This document shows, piece after piece, positions 38,113-47,690 of a stretch of DNA of 64,000 nucleotides (position 1 is its first letter; each line of letters begins with the position of its first letter). Origin of the DNA: Acinetobacter kookii (GTDB lineage: Bacteria > Pseudomonadota > Gammaproteobacteria > Pseudomonadales > Moraxellaceae); NCBI RefSeq assembly GCF_900096895.1, contig NZ_FMYO01000001.1:496001-560000 (forward strand). Reading direction: 5' to 3'. Below the pieces are notes generated by a model. The model searched no databases and had not been told where the DNA came from. It saw only the letters and a program-made list of their open reading frames with translations. The translations under genes were made by a program, and so were the position numbers.

Positions 38113-39195
38113 ATGAAAAAAACATTCCTTTATATGATGTCGTCTCTTGCTGCCCTACCTGCTGTGAGCTATGCCGATTCCCCCTATTTCAGTTTAAAAG
38201 ATGGCGATGGCTTTAAACGCTTTTCTGTTTCTGTGGGAGCACTACATGTCATGCCTCAAGGTAAAGCCCAGCCCTTTCAGGTGAATACGGCTGTTAAAAA
38301 CGGTGAAGTGGCCAAGAATGGCGATATTCAGGTTGATACCGTACTCAACAATCTGAATCCCGAGGTCAATCAGGCTGCACTGGCCACCGTTTTAAGAGGT
38401 TTAGGCTTTTTTACCGGAGGTCAGCTGGGAAGCGAACTCAGTGGCAGCTCACAGATTTATGGGTTAGAGCAATGGGATAATCCGGGTACGGGTCTTGAGG
38501 CCGATGATGTTACTACCCTGGGGATCATGACCAATTATTTCTTTACCGATAATGTGTCCTTTGAGATGAAAGCAGGTATTCCGCCCAAAGTTGACTTACA
38601 GGGTAAAGGAAAAATTTATGCACCTTTCTCTGCTGTGGCAACACCGCAAATTGGCAACTTGCCTTTAGAGTTCCTCAATATTGACCTGAAAAATGATATT
38701 TTTATTACCGACCTGGAAGCTCATGGACCTGCGGCTTCAGCACGTGCCTGGACGCCTGCCTTTGAGTTCCAATATCACTTTGGTAAAACTGGAGTCAATA
38801 AATTCCGCCCTTATGTGGGTGTAGGTCTGATGTATGCTTATTTTAATGAATTGGAAATTAACCCGCGTACGGAACAGGACTTGATTGCAGCCGGTCATAT
38901 GATTGCCAATATCAAACAGGGCAATGCCGGAGCCTCACTGGAAGGCAAACCGAGTCTAGCCAATCCTAAAGTCGACCTGGAAGCAACCGATGCTATTGCC
39001 CCAATTGCGACTGTCGGTTTCACCTATGATTTTAATGAGCGCTGGTTTGCTGTGGGATCTGTATCTTATGCTCATCTTAAAAATGAAACCACGATTACGG
39101 TATCTGATGAAAAATTAGGGACATTAATTACCTCCAAAGCGGATATTGAAGTCAACCCGATACTTGCTTATGCAGGGATCGGTATGCGTTTCTAA
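38113..39195 (+). CDS. OmpW-family outer-membrane protein, long form
   Basis: A 360-aa protein with a signal peptide (1-21, SYA|DSP) and a C-terminal phenylalanine (IGMRF) of the kind used for outer-membrane insertion. OmpW features: FSVSVGALHVMPQG near the start, GIMTNYFFTDNVSFEMKAGIPPK and the FEFQYHFG...RPYVGVGLMYAYF block. It is about 150 residues longer than the roughly 210-aa E. coli OmpW; the extra sequence sits mainly in loops (residues about 45-100 and 180-200, 245-290). OmpW/AlkL proteins form narrow 8-strand barrels that pass hydrophobic molecules. Cargo unknown. A terminator follows. Confidence 0.85.
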   Translation: MKKTFLYMMSSLAALPAVSYADSPYFSLKDGDGFKRFSVSVGALHVMPQGKAQPFQVNTAVKNGEVAKNGDIQVDTVLNNLNPEVNQAALATVLRGLGFFTGGQLGSELSGSSQIYGLEQWDNPGTGLEADDVTTLGIMTNYFFTDNVSFEMKAGIPPKVDLQGKGKIYAPFSAVATPQIGNLPLEFLNIDLKNDIFITDLEAHGPAASARAWTPAFEFQYHFGKTGVNKFRPYVGVGLMYAYFNELEINPRTEQDLIAAGHMIANIKQGNAGASLEGKPSLANPKVDLEATDAIAPIATVGFTYDFNERWFAVGSVSYAHLKNETTITVSDEKLGTLITSKADIEVNPILAYAGIGMRF

Positions 39196-39208
39196 GTTTT
39201 CAATCATT

Positions 39209-39233
39209 AAAAGACGGCGTTATGTCGTCTTTT
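39209..39233 (+). terminator. Terminator after the OmpW-family gene
   Basis: AAAAGACG and CGTCTTTT form an 8-bp stem with a 9-base loop, followed by T-rich DNA. Confidence 0.85.
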
Positions 39234-39348
39234 CATTTTTATAAACCTTTCTATAACTTAATTTTATCTTTTGTTGAAATTTAATTTAATCGCCTCGTCC
39301 TTTATAATCGAATAACATAGCCACAACACAGCCCAGCATGGATGAATT

Positions 39349-40560
39349 ATGTCAGACACCCGTTTTTCCAAACCTCTGATTTACATGTTAATTGGAAGTG
39401 CCATTATTCTGGCTTTGTCCTTGGGTGTACGTCATGCATTTGGTCTGTATCTGGTGCCCATGAGCCATGAATTTGGCTGGGGCCATAATGTGTTTAGTCT
39501 GGCCATCGCCATGCAAAACCTGATTTGGGGCGCAGTGCAACCCGTTACCGGCGCTTTTGCTGACAAATATGGCAGTAAAGTTGTGGTTGCGGTGGGTGGT
39601 ACCCTCTATAGCCTTGGCCTGTTGCTGATGGCGGTCAGCTCAAGTGGTTTGCTGCTGAATTTAAGTGTCGGCTTAATTCTGGGTCTGGCACTTTCTGCGA
39701 CCTCTTTTCCCGTGCTGCTGTCTGCTGTGGGACGTGCCGCACATCCTGAAAAGCGCAGTCTGGCGATGGGTATTGCCAGTGCTGCAGGTTCTTTCGGACA
39801 GTTTATTATGCTGCCGTCTACCCTGCTGCTGTTACAGAGCATCGGCTGGTCGGCCGCATTGATGGTCAGTGCCATTTTAATTGCTTTAATTATTCCATTG
39901 GCATGGACATTAAAAGCTCCGGCTTATGTACATCCGAACATATCGGCTACCATCAAACCCGCATTGGGCATCAAAGAAATTCTGGTGATTGCCAAAAACC
40001 ATAAACCGTTCTGGTTCCTGTCTTTAGGCTTTTTTGTCTGCGGTTTTCAGGTGGTCTTTATTGGTATTCATTTACCTGGCTATCTGATTGATCACGGTTT
40101 TGATGCCACTACAGGTACAGTGTTCTTGGCCCTGGTCGGTTTATTTAATATTGTCGGTACCTATACCGCAGGCTGGCTGGGTGGAAAATACTCCAAGCCT
40201 CATTTGCTGATGGGTCTATATGGCCTGCGTGGTATTGCCATTATTGGCTTTTTATTGCTGCCTTTGAGTACCTGGACAATTTACAGCTTTGGCGTCATTA
40301 TGGGCTTATTGTGGTTATCCACTGTCCCCCTGACCAATGGCATTGTGGCGAACATGTTTGGCATAAAATACTTAAGTATGCTCAGTGGCATCGTGTTCTT
40401 TACCCATCAGGTCGGTTCATTTTTTGGTGGATGGCTGGGTGGTGTCAATCATGACATGACCGGCAACTATAATATGATCTGGATGTTTTCTATCCTGTTA
40501 AGTGTATTTGGTGTTCTGGTTCATTTCTTTGTCAATGAGGAGCATGTGGTTCATGACTGA
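39349..40560 (+). CDS. MFS transporter (oxalate/formate or monocarboxylate type)
   Basis: A 403-aa transporter with 12 membrane segments. The N-terminus VRHAFGLYLVPMSHEFGWGHN and the loop PVTGAFADKYGSKVVVAVGG (motif A) resemble MFS proteins of the OFA/MCT-like group. Substrate cannot be assigned; the nearby TauD-family oxygenase (40878) hints at uptake of a sulfonate, aromatic ether or similar compound, but they are separated by about 190 bases and the link is speculative. Its stop overlaps the start of a 44-aa membrane peptide by 8 bases. Confidence 0.85.
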   Translation: MSDTRFSKPLIYMLIGSAIILALSLGVRHAFGLYLVPMSHEFGWGHNVFSLAIAMQNLIWGAVQPVTGAFADKYGSKVVVAVGGTLYSLGLLLMAVSSSGLLLNLSVGLILGLALSATSFPVLLSAVGRAAHPEKRSLAMGIASAAGSFGQFIMLPSTLLLLQSIGWSAALMVSAILIALIIPLAWTLKAPAYVHPNISATIKPALGIKEILVIAKNHKPFWFLSLGFFVCGFQVVFIGIHLPGYLIDHGFDATTGTVFLALVGLFNIVGTYTAGWLGGKYSKPHLLMGLYGLRGIAIIGFLLLPLSTWTIYSFGVIMGLLWLSTVPLTNGIVANMFGIKYLSMLSGIVFFTHQVGSFFGGWLGGVNHDMTGNYNMIWMFSILLSVFGVLVHFFVNEEHVVHD

Positions 40561-40687
40561 TTCTATGCTTGGACTTAAAATCCTGATTACTGCAGCGATT
40601 GTCCTGTTATTGGCCATCGCCATTATGCTTTGGGTCCAAACCCCACAACTGTTTGAGTATTTCAATCAGGCCTTTTGTGCGCATTAA
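40553..40687 (+). CDS. 44-aa single-pass membrane peptide
   Basis: The ATG at 40553 lies inside the last codons of the MFS gene (8-base overlap), so translation is probably coupled. The product MTDSMLGLKILITAAIVLLL... has one membrane segment (about 7-27) and a short tail ending FNQAFCAH. It may be a small accessory subunit of the transporter, an idea based only on the overlap. I recognise no family. Confidence 0.6.
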   Translation: MTDSMLGLKILITAAIVLLLAIAIMLWVQTPQLFEYFNQAFCAH

Positions 40688-40877
40688 ACTGCTGATTTTC
40701 AAACACAGCAACAGCTATTTTTATACTAAAAAATACAGTTTTTATTAAAAGCTGTATTTTCAATATATTAGTTAAATTTATGTATTTTTTCATAAACTTA
40801 GAATAATTTTTGATTTTTCATCCCCTGCCTTTTTTCTTAGATTGAGTATTAACGAAAAAACAATCTGAGCAACAAAC

Positions 40878-41840
40878 ATGACCGCATTAACCCAACTTTC
40901 TCAAGCTATTCATGATGCACCGCGCTGGCACCAGCCAGAACAATTTCAAAACCCACAGGAAATTACGATTGTGCCCTTAGAGGGCGAAGCTTTAGGGGCT
41001 GTGGTTTTTGGCCTGGATGCGCGTAAAGCCCAAGCGGGTGAAACCATTTACCGTCTGAAGCAGGCACTGGCCGAGCATCTGATTTTAATCTTTAAAAACC
41101 AGCGTCTGGACGATTTACAGTATTTGGCCTTTGCCAGCTATTTTGGTTCCATTTTCCGCCCAAGCGCAGATAATCCCGTACTTGCCACCCAAGCCGATAC
41201 CGGTACACCACCCGATGTCGTGCCTGTTTCCAATGCAGTGGGACAGGGTGATTACACCGGGCATGGCGAATTGAATCCGCATGCCGATCACCAATGGACG
41301 CCACAACCGTCTTTTGGCTCATTGCTTTATGCCATTGAATTACCTAAAGACGGCGGACAAACCTCCTGGTTTAATACCATCCGGGCTTATGACACTTTAG
41401 ATGAAGCAACCAAACAGCAGATCGATCAATTACAACTGATTACCTATAACCCCTTTGTCCGCCGCCAATACCTAAAAGATAATGATACCAATGGTTATGG
41501 CAGCAGTCCCTTATACCGTTTTAAAGATCAGCCGATTATTGGCCATGCCTATCCCCATCCACTGGTGCGCACCCATCCTGAGAGTGGTCGTAAAGCGCTT
41601 TGGTTAAATACCCATTCCGAAGTAGAGCTGGTCAATTATGATGATCAGGCTGGCAGTGAATTGATTGCTTCATTGCGCGAACATCTGTTAAAACCTGAAT
41701 TCCGCTATGAACATCAATGGCAACAGGGCGATATTGTATTTTGGGATAATCAGGTCACCCTGCATTCACGCAAACCTTTCCCAAGCGAGCAACGCCGCTT
41801 ATTGAAACGCATCAGTCTGGCAGGCGGTCGACCTTATTAA
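40878..41840 (+). CDS. TauD/TfdA-family 2-oxoglutarate- and Fe(II)-dependent dioxygenase
   Basis: A 320-aa non-haem iron oxygenase. The facial triad is visible: H and D in NPHADHQWTP and the distal His in VTLHSRKPF, followed by the 2-oxoglutarate-binding arginine region RRLLKRISL. YAIELPKDGGQTSWFNTIRAYD and HPLVRTHPESGRKALWLN are standard family blocks. Members hydroxylate taurine, alkyl sulfates, 2,4-D and related compounds, releasing CO2 and succinate; the substrate here is unknown. Length is slightly above TauD (about 283). It seems to be transcribed alone. Confidence 0.88.
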   Translation: MTALTQLSQAIHDAPRWHQPEQFQNPQEITIVPLEGEALGAVVFGLDARKAQAGETIYRLKQALAEHLILIFKNQRLDDLQYLAFASYFGSIFRPSADNPVLATQADTGTPPDVVPVSNAVGQGDYTGHGELNPHADHQWTPQPSFGSLLYAIELPKDGGQTSWFNTIRAYDTLDEATKQQIDQLQLITYNPFVRRQYLKDNDTNGYGSSPLYRFKDQPIIGHAYPHPLVRTHPESGRKALWLNTHSEVELVNYDDQAGSELIASLREHLLKPEFRYEHQWQQGDIVFWDNQVTLHSRKPFPSEQRRLLKRISLAGGRPY

Positions 41841-42051
41841 GGCTATTCCTTGATCTGAAATAATAACAATAAAAAAGTGTTATAAAATTACTCCACAGCA
41901 TCATGACCCCATCTACATTTACGAATACGCAAAATCGTAAATAAAATAAAAAATGTGTCATGATGCTGCAATTTTTTAACCCCTTTATCTTAGGATATGC
42001 TCCATTCCCTTATCAGTAACGACCCGGGTGATACATCAAATCGGGGATGAT

Positions 42052-42132
42052 TAGACTTCTTTCATAAATTCCCCTTATTTCTCTCTAGGGGAGAAAAATA
42101 AAGAGGGTGTGAACAATCATGAAAGAAGTCTA
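42052..42132. repeat. Candidate MITE or REP-like element with 14-bp terminal inverted repeats
   Basis: TAGACTTCTTTCAT at 42052-42065 and its exact reverse complement ATGAAAGAAGTCTA at 42119-42132. Between them is a CCCCTT...AGGGGAG-type inner hairpin. The first 15 bases of the inner edge (ACTTCTTTCATAAAT) recur at 13676-13690, so the end sequence is present at least twice in the window. No coding capacity. Relation to a known IS is not established. Confidence 0.55.
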
Positions 42133-42183
42133 TTTTTAATGATGGTCATCTTGTTTAAATATTTACGAGTTAAATTAAAAAAT

Positions 42184-42222
42184 AAAAGCCCATCAAAAGT
42201 AACTACTTGGGATGGGCTTTTT
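42184..42222 (+). terminator. Terminator upstream of chrA
   Basis: AAAAGCCCATC and GATGGGCTTTT form an 11-bp stem, then TTC. Probably ends the TauD-family transcript. Confidence 0.8.
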
Positions 42223-42317
42223 CATGTTAGAAATATGCATTGCGGAAAAACCGCATAACAAGGCAAATCTGGCCTGTTAATCTTGCTTAAGCTAAAACTC
42301 AAATATTTTGGATCATT

Positions 42318-43556
42318 ATGTTGCCTTCTGTTCCTACGCTGTCAAATTTCAGCTTATTTAAAATATTTCTTAAATTAGGCTGTACGGCATTTGGCGGCCC
42401 GGCAGCGCATCTGGTGTTTTTTTATCGGCGTTTTGTGCAACAGCTTGGCTATCTGGATGAGCAGCAATATAGCCATCTCCTGGCCTTGGCACAAATTTTA
42501 CCTGGCCCGACCAGTAGCCAGATGGGCATTGCAATTGGTTATCAACTGAAAGGTTATCGGGGTGCACTGCTGGCATGGCTGGGCTTTACTTTACCTTCAG
42601 CACTGCTTATGACCCTTGCGGCAATGCTGGGCCTGCAATTTTCTGCTTATTTTTCTGCCGATTTTTTCCATGTGATTCAACTGATTGTATTTAGCGTGGT
42701 GGCATGGGCATTCTGGCAAATGTTACGCAGCTTTTGCAAAGACCAATGGCAATATGTATTAATGCTGCTGTCGGGCTTATTTGTCTATCTGGTTCCCATC
42801 AGTATCAATCAGATGTTGGTGATCCTGTTCGGTGCTTTGGCAGGACTGGTTTATCTGCATTATTTTCCGCAAAAAAGTACCCTTAAACCTGTTACGAGCA
42901 TCTCCATCACCGCTAAAAAATCTTTTGCTTATCTCTGGCTGATTTTATTTGCCTTGCCTTTTGTGCTGGTTCCACCGCTACAATATTTCTTTCCCCATAT
43001 TTGGCTAGACAGTTTTACCGGTTTATACCGCACGGCTTCTCTAGTCTTTGGTGGCGGTCATATTATTTTGCCATTTTTACAGCAGGACTTTGTTGAATCC
43101 GGCCTGGTCTCCCAGCAACATTTTGACCTGGGCTATGCCATTGCCCAGCTGATGCCAGGCCCCTTATTCAGTTTTGCCAGTTATCTGGGTGCCTTATTGC
43201 CTTTAAGTTCATCGGCGGCACTGAATGCAGCTTTTGCAACGGCAGTGATTTTCTTGCCTTCTTTTTTCCTCATTTTTGGCGCTTTACCTTACTGGTCACG
43301 TTTAATGCAATTTCCGCGTTTATTTCAGGCTTTGGCAGGAATTAATGCCGCTGTGGTGGGTCTGTTATTATGCCTGGTGGTGCAGATGGGTGAAAAATAT
43401 ATACGGTCTGGCCTAGATATTGTTTTTATTATCGCAGTCATTGCATTGCTTAAGAGCAAAGTTCCAGTCTGGCTGACCTTAATCAGCAGTTTCTTCAGTT
43501 ATTATGGACTGTTGTGGCTATTGGATCATTATGCCCTTTTCTCATTCGGCCTCTAA
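42318..43556 (+). CDS. chrA: Chromate transporter ChrA
   Basis: A 412-aa CHR-family protein with two homologous halves. The N-terminal CHR signature is FLKLGCTAFGGPAAHL followed by LAQILPGPTSSQMGIAIGY; the second half repeats it as SLVFGGGHIILPFL and AIAQLMPGPLFSFASYLG. Long-chain ChrA proteins export chromate from the cytoplasm across the inner membrane, and others may carry sulfate. About ten hydrophobic segments. No chrB regulator is adjacent. The downstream copper-storage-like gene suggests a small metal-related neighbourhood, though the two are separated by 166 bases. Confidence 0.9.
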   Translation: MLPSVPTLSNFSLFKIFLKLGCTAFGGPAAHLVFFYRRFVQQLGYLDEQQYSHLLALAQILPGPTSSQMGIAIGYQLKGYRGALLAWLGFTLPSALLMTLAAMLGLQFSAYFSADFFHVIQLIVFSVVAWAFWQMLRSFCKDQWQYVLMLLSGLFVYLVPISINQMLVILFGALAGLVYLHYFPQKSTLKPVTSISITAKKSFAYLWLILFALPFVLVPPLQYFFPHIWLDSFTGLYRTASLVFGGGHIILPFLQQDFVESGLVSQQHFDLGYAIAQLMPGPLFSFASYLGALLPLSSSAALNAAFATAVIFLPSFFLIFGALPYWSRLMQFPRLFQALAGINAAVVGLLLCLVVQMGEKYIRSGLDIVFIIAVIALLKSKVPVWLTLISSFFSYYGLLWLLDHYALFSFGL

Positions 43557-43722
43557 TATGCAGTGATCTCATATTTACATACGGAAAGTTTTTATCTAGC
43601 GCATTTGATTACTTAAAGCGGACACTGTTTACCTTTAATCACTCAATCTCTCTATTTTCTTGCTCTATTTCTGATTAGCTTATTTAGATATCAATTTTAA
43701 ACCTATCGATCAGGAAAATAGG

Positions 43723-44055
43723 ATGAATAATATAGTCAGCTTTTCAGATTGTGCCCAAATGTGTATGACCTGCTCTTTGACCTGTACCGGTTGTGCAGCC
43801 GCTTGTCTGGATGAAAATGACCTGGAGATGATGCGTGAATGCATCAAGCGCTGTCTGGACTGTGCAGATATCTGCAACTTATGTGCCCGTTCTGAACAAA
43901 GGTCTTCCGCCTTTATGCAGGAAATCTGTCAGCTTTGTGCCCAAATGTGTGATTACTGCGCCAAAGAATGCAGCAAGCATGACGCTGAACATTGCCAGCA
44001 ATGTGCAGAAACTTGCCAGCAATGTGCGGCAGAATGCCGTAAAATGGCAACCTAA
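43723..44055 (+). CDS. Cysteine-rich four-helix-bundle copper-storage-like protein (Csp/DUF326)
   Basis: A 110-aa protein with 21 cysteines (19%) in C-x3-C-x2-C and C-x2-C spacing along four helices (for example CAQMCMTCSLTCTGC at 10-24 and CQLCAQMCDYCAKEC at 69-83). This is the pattern of the Csp3-type cytosolic copper storage proteins, whose helix-bundle core binds many Cu(I) ions. There is no signal peptide, so it is cytosolic like Csp3 and unlike Csp1. Only a few His and Met residues are present. It stands alone; no copper exporter or CueR-like gene is next to it. Copper binding is inferred from the family. Confidence 0.88.
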   Translation: MNNIVSFSDCAQMCMTCSLTCTGCAAACLDENDLEMMRECIKRCLDCADICNLCARSEQRSSAFMQEICQLCAQMCDYCAKECSKHDAEHCQQCAETCQQCAAECRKMAT

Positions 44056-44183
44056 ATGCAGATGCTTGATAGAAAAAATAGCAAATCCATCTAATCACTA
44101 TTTTTTCATTTGATCCGCTGGCTTGCACTGAGCACTATTTTACGCTCATACACTAATGAGATATTTTATCCTTCAAAATAAAC

Positions 44184-44213
44184 AAAAACCCGCAAGCATG
44201 CACTTACGGGTTT
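44184..44213 (-). terminator. Terminator after sthA
   Basis: On the minus strand AAACCCG...CGGGTTTTT encloses an inner AAG/CTT pairing; 22 bases after the sthA stop. Confidence 0.85.
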
Positions 44214-44235
44214 CGCATCTAAAATTCAGAAAATC

Positions 44236-45651
44236 TTAGAATAAACGGTTCATACCATTCAATGTCGCTACACGGTACGCTTCCGCCATGGTCGGATAGT
44301 TGAACGTGGTTTCCACAAAATACTTGATTGTATTGTTCGGGCTGTTCATCACGGCTTGACCAATGTGAATAATCTCGGCAGCGTTATTACCAAAGCAATG
44401 TACACCCAGAATTTCCAGAGTGTCACGGTGGAATAGAATCTTCAATTCACCTACCGTATCCCCGGTAATTTGCGCACGCGCCAAATGACGGAAAGAGGCC
44501 TGCCCCACTTCATACGGGATTTTTTCTTCAGTCAGTTGCTGTTCAGTTTTACCAATCGAAGAAATCTCCGGAATGGTATAAATTCCTGTCGGGATATCAG
44601 TCACTGGTGCAACGTCTTTCTCGCCGCTCATATTCGCGCCCGCACAACGACCTTGGTCATAAGCAGCAGAAGCCAGGGATGGCCAACCAATCACGTCACC
44701 CGCAGCATAGATATTGTCCACTTCAGTCTGGTACTTATCATTGACATTCAATTGACCACGGCTGTTTGGTGTAATACCTACATTTTCAAGACCTAAACCA
44801 TCCGTATTCCCTGAACGGCCATTACACCATAAAATGGCATCGGCTTTAATTTTCTTACCACTTTGTAAATGCATTACTACGTGATCATCAAAAGTTTCCA
44901 GATGATCAATCTGTTCATTGTGACGAATCAAGACACCCTGTTCACGCAAGTGATAAGACAGCGCATCTGAAATTTCATCATCCAGATAACTGAGCAATTT
45001 AGGCTGGGTATTGATCAAATCAACTTTATGGTCCAAACCAATAAAGATGGATGCATATTCACAACCAATCACACCTGCACCATAAATGATGATTTTCTTG
45101 ATGGAGAAATCCAGATCCAGAATTTTGTCTGAATCAAATACACGTGGATGATTAAAATCAAGCACTGAAGGACGGTATGGACGTGAACCTGTCGCAATCA
45201 CCAACTGCTGAAAACTTAAAGTTTCAGTAATACCTTCCGGACTGAAAATCAGGATGGTATTTTTGTCTTGTATATAAGCACGACCATGATAGATATCAAT
45301 TTTGTTACGATCATAGAAGCGCGAGTGGGTATCGACTTGCAACTGAATGACTTTGTGTGCATTGCGCAGCACTTGTTTCATGGTGAACTGTTTCCATTCA
45401 CCCACTTTTTGGAACATTGGGTCACGTTGGTAACGCAAAATACTCGATACAGTTTGACGTAATGCTTTACTTGGAATGGTACCTACGTGTGTACAGTTAC
45501 CACCTAACTGTTCACGCATATCAACTATTGCAACACGCTTGCCTGATTTAGCAAGTTTCATTGCCGCGCCTTCACCCGCAGGGCCTGAACCGAGAACTAC
45601 CGCATCGTATTTAACGAAAGTTCCACTAATGACCTCTTTTTTACGTGGCAT
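44236..45651 (-). CDS. sthA: Soluble pyridine nucleotide transhydrogenase (Si-specific)
   Basis: A 471-aa flavoprotein that moves hydride between NADPH and NAD. FAD site [20 protein letters not shown] near residue 18, NAD site [16 protein letters not shown] near 187, and a second FAD motif [16 protein letters not shown]. The redox centre is [15 protein letters not shown]: the second cysteine of the CxxxxC pair found in dihydrolipoamide dehydrogenases is absent, as is normal for SthA. The C-terminal dimerisation domain is intact. Divergent from lipA. Likely balances NADPH. Confidence 0.96.
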   Translation of the reverse strand: MPRKKEVISGTFVKYDAVVLGSGPAGEGAAMKLAKSGKRVAIVDMREQLGGNCTHVGTIPSKALRQTVSSILRYQRDPMFQKVGEWKQFTMKQVLRNAHKVIQLQVDTHSRFYDRNKIDIYHGRAYIQDKNTILIFSPEGITETLSFQQLVIATGSRPYRPSVLDFNHPRVFDSDKILDLDFSIKKIIIYGAGVIGCEYASIFIGLDHKVDLINTQPKLLSYLDDEISDALSYHLREQGVLIRHNEQIDHLETFDDHVVMHLQSGKKIKADAILWCNGRSGNTDGLGLENVGITPNSRGQLNVNDKYQTEVDNIYAAGDVIGWPSLASAAYDQGRCAGANMSGEKDVAPVTDIPTGIYTIPEISSIGKTEQQLTEEKIPYEVGQASFRHLARAQITGDTVGELKILFHRDTLEILGVHCFGNNAAEIIHIGQAVMNSPNNTIKYFVETTFNYPTMAEAYRVATLNGMNRLF

Positions 45652-45860
45652 TCAACGCTCCTATCTTCAATATTGGTCTATCTTGGCTATATTATGACGT
45701 AAATACTCGCAATTTTCTGTATTTACCTCACATATATTAAGTGATGACTACATTTATTAAATGAATATCCTTTTTACCCCATTTAGATTCAAGTCCGTTA
45801 TAATGAGAGACCTAATATATCTAGTATCTCCCCCGTCAAAAAACAGTGGAAAAGTTGAAT

Positions 45861-46874
45861 ATGTCTGAAAACCGTAAACCTGAACAGGGTGTCAAACTTC
45901 GTGGCGCAGAGAAAGTCGCTCGTATTCCTGTAAAAGTTGTACCTACGGTTGAAACGCCACGCAAACCGGACTGGATTCGCGTGAAAATGGCGGCACCAGA
46001 TGAAGTTCAACGCATTAAAACCACCTTGCGTGCACAAAAACTGCATACAGTGTGTGAAGAAGCCGCTTGCCCGAACCTGCCAGAATGTTTTGGTGGCGGT
46101 ACCGCAACCTTTATGATCATGGGTGATATCTGTACCCGTCGCTGTCCGTTCTGCGACGTGGCACATGGTCGTCCAAACGCACTGGACCCGGACGAACCGC
46201 GTCATATGGCCGAAACCATTGCCAACCTAGGCTTAAAATATGCCGTGATTACTTCGGTTGACCGTGATGATCTCAGAGATGGCGGTGCACAGCATTTCGT
46301 GGACTGCATTAAAGAAGCCCGCAGCTTGAGCCCAAATACCTTATTGGAAATTCTGGTTCCGGATTTCCGTGGTCGTATGGACGTAGCGCTTCGCATCATG
46401 ACCGAGTGTCCACCGGACGTATTTAACCACAATATTGAAACCGTACCACGCCTGTATAAAGCGATGCGTCCGGGTTCAGACTATCAGCATTCTTTAAACC
46501 TGCTGAAAATGTTCAAGGAATACTGCCCGGATGTTCCAACCAAATGTGGACTGATGGTCGGTATTGGTGAAACTGAAGAAGAAGTGATTGCCCTGCTGGA
46601 TGACTTAAAAGCCCATGATGTCGATTACGTGACTATTGGTCAGTATTTACAGCCTTCTAAAGAACATGCACCGATTGACCGTTTCGTGACTCCAGAAGAA
46701 TTTGAGCGCTACACAGCCCATGGTCAAAAACTCGGATTCAAGAATATCTGGGCAGCCCCGATGGTTCGCTCAAGTTACTTTGCCGACCGTCAATATTATG
46801 GTGAACCGGTTCCAGCCGTACGCCGTAAAGCTGACCCTGCGAAAAAAATTGCGGTTCAGACCATTGAAGCTTAA
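45861..46874 (+). CDS. lipA: Lipoyl synthase
   Basis: A 337-aa radical-SAM enzyme that inserts two sulfurs into octanoyl chains on lipoyl domains. The auxiliary cluster cysteines [12 protein letters not shown] (about 70-81), the radical-SAM triad CTRRCPFC (about 96-103) and the C-terminal RSSY motif (serine ligand) are all present. ATG 45861 is preferred; an in-frame GTG at 45846 would add 5 residues. lipB is not adjacent. Divergent from sthA. Confidence 0.97.
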   Translation: MSENRKPEQGVKLRGAEKVARIPVKVVPTVETPRKPDWIRVKMAAPDEVQRIKTTLRAQKLHTVCEEAACPNLPECFGGGTATFMIMGDICTRRCPFCDVAHGRPNALDPDEPRHMAETIANLGLKYAVITSVDRDDLRDGGAQHFVDCIKEARSLSPNTLLEILVPDFRGRMDVALRIMTECPPDVFNHNIETVPRLYKAMRPGSDYQHSLNLLKMFKEYCPDVPTKCGLMVGIGETEEEVIALLDDLKAHDVDYVTIGQYLQPSKEHAPIDRFVTPEEFERYTAHGQKLGFKNIWAAPMVRSSYFADRQYYGEPVPAVRRKADPAKKIAVQTIEA

Positions 46875-46906
46875 TTGAAAATCAGCCTGAAACCAGGCGG
46901 TTCAAC

Positions 46907-46942
46907 AAATGCCAATCTAATAAGTTTAGATTGGCATTTTTA
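46907..46942 (+). terminator. Terminator after lipA
   Basis: AAATGCCAATCTAA and TTAGATTGGCATTT form a 14-bp stem with a 5-base loop, followed by T. Confidence 0.92.
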
Positions 46943-47018
46943 TTTCCGACTAAAAAAGATAAAACTGAGACATACAAAATTCCCTATTTGAATAAAGGAT
47001 TTGTGAAATCAAAAGTAT

Positions 47019-47672
47019 TTAAGCAGCTTGATGTGGTACACCACTATGGAAACGGAAAGTATCATCTTCAGAGAGGATTAAATTCTTTTCCACTTCACGG
47101 ATATGTTCGATACGTCCCTGAATATCTTCTTCCGGATCTTTCATTTTAGACGTTTTGGCAACATCTAAAGCCAGTGCCAGATAATCTTCATAATGGCGTG
47201 ATTCAGACTTGAGTAGGTAACGGTAATAACGTCCTAACTCTTCATCAACCAGTGGTGCAAGCGCATAAAAACGCTCGCAGGAACGTGCTTCCACAAAGGC
47301 ACCAATAATCAGCACGTCAATTAGTGCTTCAGGCTCATAGGTGCGAATTTCCTTGCGCAAGATCCCTGCATAACGACCGGCACTCACTGCTTTCCATTCC
47401 TGTCCGCGTTTCGACATGAATTCCAGCACCTGCTCATAATGCAGCATCTCTTCGCGTACCAGTTGTGCCAGCTTGACCTGCAAATCGGTAAAAAAGCTGT
47501 AACGGAACATCAGGTTCATGGCTGTTCCAGCGGCTTTTTTCTCACAATTGGCATGATCCTGCATGAGCAATTCCAGGTTATTCACTGCTTCATCTAGCCA
47601 GGCTTTTGGCGTTTCACATCCCAGGAAGCCAATCACAGGTTTCATGAGATCATCATAATGGGTTATCGACAT
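47019..47672 (-). CDS. miaE: tRNA-(ms2io6A37)-hydroxylase MiaE
   Basis: A 217-aa diiron monooxygenase that hydroxylates the isopentenyl group of ms2i6A37 in tRNA. Four-helix ferritin-like fold with iron ligands in DHANCEKKAAG, REEMLHYEQV (ExxH), FVEARSCERF and KSESRHYEDY (ExxH). The length agrees with MiaE. It sits downstream of pdxJ with an 18-base gap and ends the long minus-strand gene series. Confidence 0.92.
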   Translation of the reverse strand: MSITHYDDLMKPVIGFLGCETPKAWLDEAVNNLELLMQDHANCEKKAAGTAMNLMFRYSFFTDLQVKLAQLVREEMLHYEQVLEFMSKRGQEWKAVSAGRYAGILRKEIRTYEPEALIDVLIIGAFVEARSCERFYALAPLVDEELGRYYRYLLKSESRHYEDYLALALDVAKTSKMKDPEEDIQGRIEHIREVEKNLILSEDDTFRFHSGVPHQAA

Positions 47673-47690
47673 AACTTTTAAACTTAAATC

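Larger units (their letters stand above)
41841..42317. other. Intergenic region between the TauD-family gene and chrA
   Basis: About 480 bases without a gene. It contains an 81-bp element with perfect 14-bp terminal inverted repeats (42052-42132) and a terminator at 42184-42222. The only terminator for the TauD-family gene lies 340 bases past its stop, beyond the element. Confidence 0.6.

Noticed and set aside
46931..47149. 72-aa plus-strand open frame after lipA
   Set aside because: Starts inside the lipA terminator and overlaps miaE on the other strand.
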